From positions 1 to 34,753 of the forward strand of contig DASRQW010000238.1 in NCBI GenBank assembly GCA_035696245.1: a stretch of 34,753 nt of DNA, given 5' to 3'. This stretch comes from Longimicrobiaceae bacterium (GTDB lineage: Bacteria > Gemmatimonadota > Gemmatimonadetes > Longimicrobiales > Longimicrobiaceae). A program made the position numbers and the translations under genes. Shown here piece by piece: positions 24,241 to 32,687 of the stretch. How positions within the stretch are numbered: the first letter of the stretch is position 1; each line of letters begins with the position of its first letter. The notes under the pieces are model-generated. The model saw only the letters and a program-made list of their open reading frames with translations, did no database searches and had not been told where the DNA came from.

Positions 24241-25119
24241 ATGATGCGCAAGATGCAATGGTGTATTGCTTTGGGGATGGTGGCGCTGCTCGGCGTTGCC
24301 GGGTGCTCCGGAGGAAGCGAGCGCGCGGCGGCCGAGGGAGGCGCGGCCGAGGCTCGCGCACAAGCTCAAGCCGCTCCCGCGGCGCCAGCGCCCCCTCCGC
24401 CGCCCAAGGCGCTCACGTTGAAGGATTCGGCGGTGGTGCGGTCGGCGTTGGCGGCGCGGCGCGACTCGGTGGAGGCGGCGTTCGCGCGGGGGAGGCCGCT
24501 GGGCGCGAGCGAGGTCGCGGGGCTCCGGCAGGACGTGAACGCGGAGCAGATCGCGACGGCGCGGAAGCTGGGCATCACCCCATCTTCCGACGCGCAGATC
24601 AGGCAGCTTCTGCGGCAAGGCACGCTCGTGGAGCTGGGCGACAGCACGCCGTTCTGGGTGCTGCGCGACATGGACCACTCGGTGCCGTACGTGACGCCGG
24701 ATGCGCGGGGGATGCTCATGGAGCTGGGCCGCCGCTTCCAGGCGCGGCTCGCGAAGCTGGGCCTGCCGCCGTACCGCATGAAGGTCACGTCGGCGCTGCG
24801 GACTGACGAGAGCCAGGCAGACCTGCGCAAGATCAACTCGTACGCCTCGCGCACGGTGAGCGCGCACGAATTCGGCACTACGATGGACGTGTCGCACGAG
24901 CGCTTCGCGGTGCCCGCGGACCCGCGCCCGGAGGCGCCACCCGAGCTGCGGATGGAGAGGAAGATGCTGGAGGAGGTGGGGAAGGAGCACTCGAAGGTGC
25001 TCCAGGCGGAGCTGGGCCGCGCCATCGCCGAGATGCGCGACGAGCATGCGCTGCACGTGATGATGGAGAACCTGCAGCCCGTCTACCACATGACCGTCGC
25101 GCGGCCGTTCCCCCGCTGA
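24241..25119 (+). CDS. DUF5715 / M15-like peptidase lipoprotein
   Basis: A 292-residue protein with a type II signal peptide (lipobox VAGC, Cys22) and an Ala/Pro-rich linker (~30-60). The C-terminal domain has MKVTSALRTDESQ, then SAHEFGTTMDVSH (~207) and YHMTVAR near the end. The HxxxxxxD spacing and the later His match the zinc site of M15-type D,D-carboxypeptidases and DUF5715 proteins, which suggests a periplasmic peptidoglycan hydrolase; activity is inferred. Two adjacent ATG codons (24241, 24244) compete; GGGGAAG fits the second slightly better. It is a single gene, convergent with the next. Confidence 0.8.
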   Translation: MMRKMQWCIALGMVALLGVAGCSGGSERAAAEGGAAEARAQAQAAPAAPAPPPPPKALTLKDSAVVRSALAARRDSVEAAFARGRPLGASEVAGLRQDVNAEQIATARKLGITPSSDAQIRQLLRQGTLVELGDSTPFWVLRDMDHSVPYVTPDARGMLMELGRRFQARLAKLGLPPYRMKVTSALRTDESQADLRKINSYASRTVSAHEFGTTMDVSHERFAVPADPRPEAPPELRMERKMLEEVGKEHSKVLQAELGRAIAEMRDEHALHVMMENLQPVYHMTVARPFPR

Positions 25120-25194
25120 GCGCGGCGGCGGACGGCCCGTCCAGATGCGGATCGGCTGTTCGATGACGGCTTCGGGAGATGAGTCGCGGTGCGC

Positions 25195-25977
25195 TCAGGG
25201 CACGCGCGGGAACGTCTCGATGCCGCCAGGCCGCAGGCGGTTGAGCGCGGTGACCGCGCCCGTCGCATCGCGCGTGAACACCATCCGCACCACGCCGTTC
25301 GCGGGCGAGAGGCGCGTGAACTCGAACGTCGCCGGCCCGACTGGCTCCAGCGGAATCGCGGTTCCCGACGGCTCGACGAGCGACAGCGCCGAGTCGCCGG
25401 CTGCGACCACGCGGAGGAGCCCGCCGCGCGGCGTCCGGTAGCTGCCTGCGTAGTGCGCGAGCGGCCCCGCGACCGCAACCGATACGCGCGGCGAGAACAC
25501 GGCCTCGCGGGTGCTCTGGGCCATCGACATCTCCCACGCGCCGCCGCGCCGCGTGAGCAGCGTCAGATACCGATACCGCTGCACCTCCACACCCACGCTC
25601 TCCGCCAGCACGCTGGTGACCACGGCGACTCCGGGCGCGGGCCGCCTCACCGCCTCTTCCGACCAGTCGAGCCGCATCTGCCCGCCGGTGCTGTGGCTCG
25701 CGGACTCGGCGATCAGATCCGCGCGGTCGTACGTGCGCCCGCTGCTGAGCGTGAGCGACGCGTCGGAGGCCGTGTGGGCGCGCAGGTAGCCCGTGTCCGC
25801 CAGCGTGAACGCCCGCCACCACGCGCGCTGCGCCGCCACCGCATCCCGCTCTCCTGCGGACGCCGACGAGGCCGCGGACCGTGGCCCATCCACCGGACCA
25901 GCGACGGTAGACGCGGCGCACGCGGAGAGGACGAGCGCGAGCGGTGCGGCGGCGAAGGCCGTGAATCCACGCATCAT
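25195..25977 (-). CDS. NTF2-like (DUF4440-type) lipoprotein
   Basis: A 260-residue lipoprotein with lipobox LVLSAC (Cys20). The mature part starts with an NTF2-like fold (~45-170): AQRAWWRAFTLADTGYLRAHTASDASLTLSSGRTYDRADLI, then beta strands with VVTSVLAESVG and YRYLTLLTRRGGAWEM. A second beta-rich part (~170-260) follows, with GSYRTPRGGLLRVVAAGDSALSL, recalling the small domain that often ends serine-hydrolase-like lipoproteins. NTF2-like domains bind small ligands or are catalytically inert; no catalytic set can be named. Start ATG 25977 is supported by GGAG 7 nt upstream. It follows the YdcF-like gene by 131 nt and may be an independent unit. Confidence 0.78.
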   Translation of the reverse strand: MMRGFTAFAAAPLALVLSACAASTVAGPVDGPRSAASSASAGERDAVAAQRAWWRAFTLADTGYLRAHTASDASLTLSSGRTYDRADLIAESASHSTGGQMRLDWSEEAVRRPAPGVAVVTSVLAESVGVEVQRYRYLTLLTRRGGAWEMSMAQSTREAVFSPRVSVAVAGPLAHYAGSYRTPRGGLLRVVAAGDSALSLVEPSGTAIPLEPVGPATFEFTRLSPANGVVRMVFTRDATGAVTALNRLRPGGIETFPRVP

Positions 25978-26108
25978 TGGTGTGCTCCGGAGATGGGAAG
26001 GCAAGGGCGTGATCGGGAGATGCGGACGCGCCGCGATGCTGCGAGCACGCACCGCCACACATCTCCCGAGATGCCGGAGAGGTGACGAGGGACCGGAAGG
26101 CCCGATGT

Positions 26109-26879
26109 CTAGCGCCGGCTGGGGCCCACGCCGCGGCGTTCGCCGAGCCCGCGGCGCTCGGTGCGTCCGTTCCAGCCGCCGGGGGCGGCGCTGGTGAGCC
26201 AGTGCTGCGTGCCCGCGGCGCGGTTAATCTCGTCGATGGCGGCCAGGCGGCGGCGCATCTCCTCGTGCGTGAGCAGCGGAGCGTCGGCATAGCCGGGGTG
26301 CTCCTGGCTCATCAGGCGGTCGATGGCGTGCTCGTCCGCATCTTCCAGCGCCTCCAGCCACTCGTTCAGGAAGATGGTGATCTTGCACTCCTCGAGCGCG
26401 CGGACGATCAGTTCGTGCGGCGACAGGCCGGACGCGGCGGCCATGAACGAGAAGTCGTAGCCGGGGCCCAGGATCTTCCGGAACACCCACGCCGCCCGCG
26501 ACATGTGGAAGTCCGACGTGACCACGCGGATGGAGCGCCACCCGTTCGGCTCCAGGAACTGCTCGCGGACGAAGTAGGCGTTGCCCAGCGTGTCCTTCGC
26601 CTCCTCCTCCAGCAGCAGCGCCTCGTCCGGCAGGCCCATGCCGCGCGCCATCTCCGCCATCGCGGCGGCCTCCGTGACGGGCGGGTCGTCGTCCATCAGC
26701 CCGCAGCGGCCCGTGAAGATGATGCGCGGGGCGATGCCGCGGCGGTACAGCTCCACCGCGCGGTGCACGCGCGTCCGCCCCACCACGGGCAGCGTGCCGT
26801 CTGGCTTCACGCCGCCCCCCAGCACCACGATCGCGTCCGACGGATACGCGGCGCGGGCCTCCCGTTCCTCCAGGCTCAA
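26109..26879 (-). CDS. YdcF/ElyC/SanA-like (DUF218) protein
   Basis: A 256-residue protein. The DUF218 core has DAIVVLGGGV near the N-terminus, then a GRTRVHRAVELYRRG helix, AKDTLGNAYFVRE and the VTSDFHMSRAAWVFRKIL motif, all characteristic. The last ~80 residues form a charged extension (DEHAIDRLMSQEH and an Arg/Gly-rich tail) not usual in this family. The start is inferred as TTG at 26879, overlapping the glycosyltransferase stop by 4 nt (TTGA) with GGAAG 5 nt upstream, so translation is coupled; no ATG or GTG lies before the core. No N-terminal membrane segment is present, unlike SanA or ElyC. The paired glycosyltransferase suggests an envelope-sugar role. Confidence 0.78.
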   Translation of the reverse strand: MSLEEREARAAYPSDAIVVLGGGVKPDGTLPVVGRTRVHRAVELYRRGIAPRIIFTGRCGLMDDDPPVTEAAAMAEMARGMGLPDEALLLEEEAKDTLGNAYFVREQFLEPNGWRSIRVVTSDFHMSRAAWVFRKILGPGYDFSFMAAASGLSPHELIVRALEECKITIFLNEWLEALEDADEHAIDRLMSQEHPGYADAPLLTHEEMRRRLAAIDEINRAAGTQHWLTSAAPGGWNGRTERRGLGERRGVGPSRR

Positions 26880-28519
26880 AGCGCTTCCAGCTCCCGGTGC
26901 AGCGTGCGCGCTACGCTGGTCCAGTCGAACCGCTCGCGCGCCACGCGGTACAGCGTCTCCTTGTGCTTCTCGCCCATGTCCAGCGCGGCCGGCACCCGCC
27001 GCACGATGTCGGCGACGGTGCGGTCCGCCGCGGGGTCCAGCTTCATCGCGTCGCCCTCGCCCGGCGGCAGGCTCTCGGCCACGGAGTCGATGCTGGCCTT
27101 CATCCCCGCGAAGTAGGTGCCCAGCGGGAAGGTGCCGGACGCGAGCGCCTCCAGGAAGACGAGCGGTCCCGCCTCCTTCACCACCGACGGGAAGACCGCC
27201 GCGTCGCAGCACGGAAAAAGGAAGCGAAGCTCCCGGTGCGTCAAGTAGCCTGTGAAGACGACGCGCTCGGGCCGCACGTGCTCGCGCGCGGCGGCGAAGT
27301 ACGCGCCGGTCTCGCCGCGGGCCTCCACCTGCTCCAGGAAACGGGCGGCCTGCGTCAGCTCCGTGCCCTCCGCCTCGCCCTCGGGGGCGCCCTCCAGCTC
27401 GCGGCCCCACGCCACGATCTCCGCCACCAGCGCGCGCTCGCCGTGCTCCAGCGCCCACAGCAACGCCTCAAGCGGTCGGCGCAGCGGCCCGTGGCCGACC
27501 ACTACGAGGCGGAGGTCGGGGCGTTCACGGAGGATGAACGGCAGGGCGACGATCACACCCTGGATGCCTTTCGTGGAGATCAGCCGTCCCACGAACAGCA
27601 GCGTGGCGTCGCTCTCCCACTGCACGGCATCCAGCTTCGCCTCCACGTCCGCGTCGGGCGCCTTGCCGTCGTACGCCGGCTCGTCCGCCAGCACCTCGCG
27701 CAGCTCGTCCAGGCGCATGTCCCCGCGCAGGCGGGCGAGCATGGGCGCGGAGTGGCCGGGGGCGCGGCCCCGCGGCGTGTCCGCGAGGGCGGCGGCCATG
27801 CGCGCGACCATCTCGCGGCGGCCGGAGCGGGGGATGGGCTGGAACTGGCTGGTGTCCACGCCCAGGTGCAGGTCCATGAACTTCGCTTCCAGCCCCGGCA
27901 CCGCGCCCAGGATGGACCGCACCCGCTCCCGCATCTCCTCGCCGTGCACGAACACGATGGACGCGTCGGCGAAGGCGCTCACGGCCATGCGGTGGAAGCG
28001 CTCCTGCCGCTTGACCGCGAACTCCAGCGCGCTGCCGTGCGGCATGACGGAGAACGGCACCCCCGTCTCCGCCCTCACCCGCTGCGCGACGACGGACATC
28101 AGCACCGCGTGGTTGGCGTGGATCGCCGTGATCCCCTCGTCGCGGACGATGCGGAGGAGGGCGCGCGTGTTCCGCTCCACGTAGTCCTCCACCTCCTCGT
28201 CGGAGAGGTCCACCATGGGCACCACGCGGCCGAACTGTTCGTACCTGTCCCACACGTACACGGGCAGCGTGTCGCCCAGGTCCGGCTGGTGGAGGATGCA
28301 GCGGCCGGGCGTGGACGGCTCGGCACGGTACTGCGTCTCCACCGCGCCGTCCGGGAGATACCGCCGCGCCTCGGCGATGAAGCCGTAGCGCTCCGGGTGG
28401 TTCTCCTGCGCCATCAGGTGCACCGTCTCGCCCTGGCGGCACAGCGACTCCACGATGGAGCGCGTCCACAGGTTGCTGCCGGAGCCTTCGAGCAGATAGC
28501 CGTGCAGGATGCAGATCAT
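26876..28519 (-). CDS. GT4-type glycosyltransferase
   Basis: A 547-residue GT-B glycosyltransferase. The N-terminal domain begins ICILHGYLLEGSGSNLW, with the Gly-rich loop of family 4. The C-terminal nucleotide-sugar domain has LLFVGRLISTKGIQGVI, then VVFTGYLTHRELRFLFPCCD and the acidic pattern PSVVKEAGPLVFLEALASG (EX7E-like). Between VVVGHGPLRRPLE and VVFTGY there is an insert of roughly 70 residues, Glu-rich and helical, longer than usual. ATG 28519 is chosen for GAGG 5 nt upstream; the signal-free N-terminus fits a cytoplasmic enzyme. It is coupled with the YdcF-like gene. The sugar donor and acceptor cannot be read from sequence. Confidence 0.88.
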   Translation of the reverse strand: MICILHGYLLEGSGSNLWTRSIVESLCRQGETVHLMAQENHPERYGFIAEARRYLPDGAVETQYRAEPSTPGRCILHQPDLGDTLPVYVWDRYEQFGRVVPMVDLSDEEVEDYVERNTRALLRIVRDEGITAIHANHAVLMSVVAQRVRAETGVPFSVMPHGSALEFAVKRQERFHRMAVSAFADASIVFVHGEEMRERVRSILGAVPGLEAKFMDLHLGVDTSQFQPIPRSGRREMVARMAAALADTPRGRAPGHSAPMLARLRGDMRLDELREVLADEPAYDGKAPDADVEAKLDAVQWESDATLLFVGRLISTKGIQGVIVALPFILRERPDLRLVVVGHGPLRRPLEALLWALEHGERALVAEIVAWGRELEGAPEGEAEGTELTQAARFLEQVEARGETGAYFAAAREHVRPERVVFTGYLTHRELRFLFPCCDAAVFPSVVKEAGPLVFLEALASGTFPLGTYFAGMKASIDSVAESLPPGEGDAMKLDPAADRTVADIVRRVPAALDMGEKHKETLYRVARERFDWTSVARTLHRELEAL

Positions 28520-29026
28520 GGGACCTCGTGGCGGCGGGAAGCTTGCGCCATCTCGCAATCCCCCGGCCACGGGCCTGTACCGAGCGTTCTTCATCGACCG
28601 ACCGAAAGATGCGTCGCCGCGGCCTCGCCCTGTCGCGTGGACGCGCGGGCTACGGCGGCGCGAAGCCCTGTCGTGGACTGCTTCTGGAGATGTCTACTCG
28701 GCGAGCGGACGGAGTGATCGAGAGGTGGTCAAGCCCGCCCACAAGATCAGGACGATATCGGCGGCTGCGCACCTACCGTGATTTCCTTCATCCTCTGATC
28801 GCACTACGCGCTCGGCGACTTCGGCGGTGCGATGGACGGAAAGAAGCGTGCGGCATGGCTGATCGTCTACCGTCATACCAGCGTGTTCTCGGCAATGGGA
28901 AGACGCCTGGAGAGCGCGGGAGCGTGGCAGGCGCGCAACACTTCCGAACACGCGGAAGTACATGGGACACAATACGTTCCGCTGCCTCGGAAACAGTTGC
29001 GGAGAAGGCCTTTCGTCGTTAACGTA
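28520..29026. other. Divergent gene-free stretch
   Basis: No gene is supported, although a plus-strand frame is open from 28832. It separates the GT4 gene (minus) from the first TolB-like gene (plus), so both promoters must be here; only partial matches were found (TTGACC on the minus strand without a paired -10). Confidence 0.3.
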
Positions 29027-30508
29027 ATGCGCGGTCCCCGCCCCATCTCGCCCTCATTCGAAGAGCGGTCCCACTTGATCACTGACGCCCGCCCCAGCCG
29101 GGGCTTGCTGCGCCTGGCGCTGCCCATGGCCGCGCTCGCGCTTTTTGCCGCCTGCTCCGACGCGGGCACGCTGCCGTCCGCCCCCGGCACGCCGGGCCAG
29201 CCGCCTGTGTCCGTGCCGGCATCGCCCTCGTTCGCCGTCCTGGAGTGCACCGCGAGCGTGGCCGCCCGCATGGTCCGCTGCGGCGCGCCGGGCACCGCTG
29301 CCGGCGCCGCGCTCGACATCACGCACACCATCGGCGGTCAGGGACAGAACGTGCTCCTCGCCTCCAGCGGCGTGGCGTACGACTCGGTGGCCGAGGTGTT
29401 CAGCGCCAACGTGACCGTGCAGAACCTGCTGGTGAACCGCCTGGGCACGCCCGACGGCACCACCGTCACGGGCATCAAGGTGTTCTTCCACAGCTCGCCC
29501 ACCGCCACGTCGGGCAGCGGCGTCATCTCGGTGGCGAACGCGGACGGCACGGGCACCTTCACCGGCGGCGGGCAGCCGTACTTCGACTATCCCGAGATCC
29601 TGGCGTACCAGGCCGTGTCGCAGGCGCACCAGTGGCGCTTCAACGTGCCCAAGACGGTGGGCACCTTCGGGTTCCGCGTGCTGCTGCAGACCAAGGCGCT
29701 GCCCGTGGTGGTGTTCGACCGCGTGACCGGCGGCAACCGCGACATCTGGCGCGTGGCGCTGGACGGCAGCGACCTGGTGCGCATCACCAGCAACGTGGCC
29801 GACGACCAGAACCCCACCGTGGCGCAGGGCCTGGTGGTGTTCACCAGCTTCCGCGACACGGCGGCGGACCTGTACCGCATCCCCCTCACCGGCGGCGCCG
29901 AGACGCGGCTCACGCAGCAGCACGTGGACCTGCTGGACGCGGCGTACTCGTCCAACGGGCTCCGGCTGGCGTACACCAACGACGTGAGCGGCGTCTCGCG
30001 CCTGTACACGTCCAAGGCGGACGGCACGGGCGGCGCCCCGGCCACCACCGGCTCGGGGCAGATCGAGGCGGGGCCCACCTGGAAGCCGCGCGCCGACACG
30101 TCGTCCGCGCACCTGGACTCGATCGCCTTCGTCTCCACGCTCACGGGCGGGTCCGACATCTACATCGCCACGCCGGGCGGAGCGGCCACGCTGCTGGTGG
30201 GCGGCCCCAACGCCGAGGTGGAGCCCGCGTGGAGCCCAGACGGCACGCAGGTGGCCTTCGTCTCGGACCGCACGGGCGACACCGAGATCTTCACCGTGAA
30301 CGTGTCCACCGGCGTGGTCACGCGCCTCACCAACCGCGCGGGCACCGACAACGGCCCCGCCTGGCTGGCCGACGGGCGCCTGGTGTACACCGCCTGGGTG
30401 GGCTCCACGCCGCACCTGGAGTGGCTGGACCCGGCCGCGCCGGCCACCACGCACGTGATCCCCACGGGCACGGGCGCGGCGCAGCGGGCGTCGGTGGTCC
30501 AGTTCTGA
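29027..30508 (+). CDS. TolB-like beta-propeller lipoprotein (first)
   Basis: A lipoprotein of ~493 residues with lipobox LFAAC. After a Pro/Ser-rich linker comes a ~170-residue N-terminal beta domain with paired Cys (VLECTASVAARMVRCG), followed by a TolB/PD40-type propeller with repeats of the type SPDGTQVAFVSDRTGDTEIFTV. It ends in a conserved LDPAAPATTHVIPTGTG tail. No peptidase domain follows the propeller. ATG 29027 is the first in-frame start near the signal peptide but lacks a Shine-Dalgarno; TTG 29075 would give a more normal signal peptide. TolB-type propellers are periplasmic binding platforms. It is a paralogue of 32688-33836. Confidence 0.83.
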   Translation: MRGPRPISPSFEERSHLITDARPSRGLLRLALPMAALALFAACSDAGTLPSAPGTPGQPPVSVPASPSFAVLECTASVAARMVRCGAPGTAAGAALDITHTIGGQGQNVLLASSGVAYDSVAEVFSANVTVQNLLVNRLGTPDGTTVTGIKVFFHSSPTATSGSGVISVANADGTGTFTGGGQPYFDYPEILAYQAVSQAHQWRFNVPKTVGTFGFRVLLQTKALPVVVFDRVTGGNRDIWRVALDGSDLVRITSNVADDQNPTVAQGLVVFTSFRDTAADLYRIPLTGGAETRLTQQHVDLLDAAYSSNGLRLAYTNDVSGVSRLYTSKADGTGGAPATTGSGQIEAGPTWKPRADTSSAHLDSIAFVSTLTGGSDIYIATPGGAATLLVGGPNAEVEPAWSPDGTQVAFVSDRTGDTEIFTVNVSTGVVTRLTNRAGTDNGPAWLADGRLVYTAWVGSTPHLEWLDPAAPATTHVIPTGTGAAQRASVVQF

Positions 30509-30566
30509 GGAGCTGATCTCTGGCCGCGGCTTCGCGATTCCGACAGGGTTTCGCGGGGCCGCTCCG

Positions 30567-30600
30567 GAGCCGGGCGGCGATACAGCCTGCCGCCCGGCTC
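30567..30600. terminator. Perfect 12-bp hairpin after the first TolB-like gene
   Basis: GAGCCGGGCGGC (30567-30578) pairs with 30589-30600 around a 10-nt loop, 58 nt past the stop. There is no T-run, so factor-dependent termination is more likely than intrinsic. Confidence 0.45.
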
Positions 30601-30673
30601 CTGCGCGGGGGCGGTGAGCCTCCTCCTCCGGCCAACGGTACTGCTGTTGGCCTATGTCCGGGGTCTCCCCGCC

Positions 30674-30730
30674 CGCGGAGCGAGCCTGCCGGGTGCCGCC
30701 TGAACCGCGGCACCCGGCATTCTCGCTCCG
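30674..30730. repeat. Long two-part inverted repeat (22 bp)
   Basis: GCGGAGCGAG (30674-30683) pairs with 30721-30730, and inside it TGCCGGGTGCCG (30686-30697) pairs with 30707-30718, separated by a 2-by-2 internal loop and closed by a 9-nt loop. All 22 pairs are perfect. It may be a terminator, a cruciform or a dispersed palindromic repeat. Confidence 0.6.
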
Positions 30731-31075
30731 CTTCAGCTTTATGGGGGTACGGCGGAACGGCGTCTTCCGGGTCCTCCCATTGCGCCGGGCTCGTACGGCG
30801 CTGACCTTGTCCGCGCATCCATCCGCCGCACGGACGCACCCGTCCGGAATCCCATCTCCCGTCCAGCCCCGCATCCCACCTGACACGCGCCCCACATCCA
30901 CCTCCGCGACGGACGCACGAGCGCGCCGCATCGCGGCAGCGCGTCGTTCGCCACAGCGGAGCCGGCCCGCTGGTCGCCCTCCGCTTTCGGACCGCGGCGT
31001 GACGGGTTCGGCCGATGCACGACGGTGCCGTCCGGCGGCCGTCGATCTCCACCTCAAGGTGAAACGAAGAACCGA

Positions 31076-32320
31076 ATGATGACCAGGCGAACGGCCGTGC
31101 GACTCACCCTGGCCGTGCTGGCCGCGGCGCTCCCCCTGGCCGCCACGGCGTGCGACGGGAGCGGCACCGGTGCGGACAGCGCGCGCGACGTGACCATCGG
31201 CGGCGTGTTCTCGCTCACCGGCAACTGGGCCACGCTGGGCGTCACCAGCAAGGCCGCCATGGAGCTGGCGGTCGAGGACGTGAACGCCTACGCGGCGGGG
31301 CGCGGCATCCACTTCGTGGCGCGGGTGGAGGACACGAAGCTCGACCCCGCGACGGCGCTGGCGAAGGTCCAGGCGCTGCACGGCGCGGGCGTGCAGGTGG
31401 TGGTGGGGCCGCAGTCCAGCGCGGAGCTCGCCGCAATCAAGCCGTACGTGGACGCGAACGCCATGCTGGTGGTGAGCCAGTCCAGCACGGCGGGCAGCCT
31501 CGCGGTAGCGGGCGACGGCATCTTCCGCTTCACGCCGTCGGACAGCCTGGAAGGCGTGGCGGTCTCGGCGCTGATGTGGGACGACGGGATCCGCGCCGTG
31601 GTGCCCATCTGGCGCGCCGACGCGGGCAACCAGGGGCTGCACACGGCCACGGCGGCGCGCTTCGCGTCGGCCGGCGGCACCGTCTCCACGGGCGTCGAGT
31701 ACGCCGCGACGGCGACGGCGTTCGCGACGCCGGTGGCCTCGCTCTCCGCCCAGGTGCACCAGGCGCTCGCGACCCATCCTGCGGGGCAGGTGGGCGTGTA
31801 CTTGGCCGGCTTCGACGAGGTGGCGGACGTGTTCGCGCTCGCCGCGGCCGACCCGGAGCTGTCGTCGGTGCGCTGGTACGGCAGCGACGGCGTGGCGCTC
31901 AGCGCGGCCGTCCTCGCCCGCCCCGCCGCCGTGGCGTTCTCCGAGCGGGTGGGCTTCCCCAACCCCGTGTTCGGCCTGGATCCCACCGCGCAGGACCGCT
32001 GGAAGCCGGTGGCCGATCGCATCCGCGCGCGGGCCGGGCAGGAGCCCGACGCGTTCGCGCTGGGCGTGTACGACGCGGTGTGGGTGGCGGCGATGGCGTA
32101 CCTGGCCTCGCCCGCGCACCCGAGCGCGGCGGACCTGAAGACGCGTTTCGTGGCGACCGCGGGCTCGTACTACGGCGTGACCGGCTGGACGGCGCTGAAC
32201 GCCGCGGGCGACCGCAAGTATGCCGACTTCGACTTCTGGGGCATCCGGGCATCCGGCTCCACGCACGCCTGGACCCGCGTCGCCTCGTACGACACCAAGC
32301 TGGGCCTGCTCAGCCGCTGA
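31076..32320 (+). CDS. Orphan type-1 substrate-binding lipoprotein (Leu/Ile/Val-binding-like)
   Basis: A 414-residue lipoprotein (lipobox LAATAC, Cys26) of the periplasmic binding protein type 1 fold. It starts with IGGVFSLTGNWATLG, followed by the helix AMELAVEDVNAYAAGRG, the VVVGPQSSAELAAIKPYVD and VVSQSSTAGSLA strands, and a C-terminal lobe with DAVWVAAMAYLASP, all typical of branched-chain amino acid and amide-binding proteins. The ligand is unknown. No permease or ATPase is encoded nearby, so it either serves a distant transporter or acts as a sensor. Two adjacent ATG codons (31076, 31079) compete; the ribosome site is weak. It lies between two paralogous propeller genes. Confidence 0.88.
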   Translation: MMTRRTAVRLTLAVLAAALPLAATACDGSGTGADSARDVTIGGVFSLTGNWATLGVTSKAAMELAVEDVNAYAAGRGIHFVARVEDTKLDPATALAKVQALHGAGVQVVVGPQSSAELAAIKPYVDANAMLVVSQSSTAGSLAVAGDGIFRFTPSDSLEGVAVSALMWDDGIRAVVPIWRADAGNQGLHTATAARFASAGGTVSTGVEYAATATAFATPVASLSAQVHQALATHPAGQVGVYLAGFDEVADVFALAAADPELSSVRWYGSDGVALSAAVLARPAAVAFSERVGFPNPVFGLDPTAQDRWKPVADRIRARAGQEPDAFALGVYDAVWVAAMAYLASPAHPSAADLKTRFVATAGSYYGVTGWTALNAAGDRKYADFDFWGIRASGSTHAWTRVASYDTKLGLLSR

Positions 32321-32332
32321 GCGGAGCGGCAC

Positions 32333-32368
32333 AGCGGGCCCGGTGGACCTCCGTCCGCCGGGCCCGCT
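32333..32368 (+). terminator. Hairpin after the substrate-binding gene
   Basis: AGCGGGCCCGG (32333-32343) pairs perfectly with CCGGGCCCGCT (32358-32368), an 11-bp stem 12 nt past the stop. Only GCGTTCTCC follows, so a T-run is almost absent. Confidence 0.5.
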
Positions 32369-32687
32369 GCGTTCTCCCAGCCGCGTCGGCCGACTGGCAT
32401 CGCGCTCGCGACGCCGTGGTAGGATGCGGACCTGCGCATCCGCGGTCCATCGCCGACGAGGCTCCGGCATCGGGACGCATCCACCGGCGCTCGGTACATC
32501 TACCGAACCTCCGCACGGCCGGCGCCCGCCTCCGCATCTCCCGACACCGACGGCCCCACGCCTCCGCATCTGCCAATGCAGCCGGATCGTCGGATGCGAG
32601 ACGTGGGAAATGCTATTCCCGGCGCGGGTGGGCGGTATTAGCTTTCCGATGTTTCCACGTTCATCCCCATGCTCCCCCACCGGAACC
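32369..32687. other. Gene-free stretch before the second TolB-like gene
   Basis: No gene is supported; I looked in particular for a short lasso-type precursor and found none. It contains two copies of a TCCGCATCT-type motif (32531-32542 and about 32562). A small GGGAA/TTCCC dyad lies near 32607-32622; the promoter of the next gene is probably in the AT-richer stretch after it, but no clear pair is seen. Confidence 0.35.

Larger units (their letters stand above)
30509..31075. other. Gene-free stretch rich in hairpins
   Basis: No gene can be supported. Three inverted repeats follow the TolB-like gene: 30567-30600, a 7-bp GGCCAAC/GTTGGCC stem at about 30629-30651, and the long 30674-30730. The rest, up to the substrate-binding gene, shows no clear promoter. 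Confidence 0.4.

Noticed and set aside
30509-32687. Search for a lasso precursor peptide before the RRE gene
   Set aside because: No short ORF with a YxxP-type leader, a Thr before the core and a Gly/Ala core start was found in the gene-free stretches.
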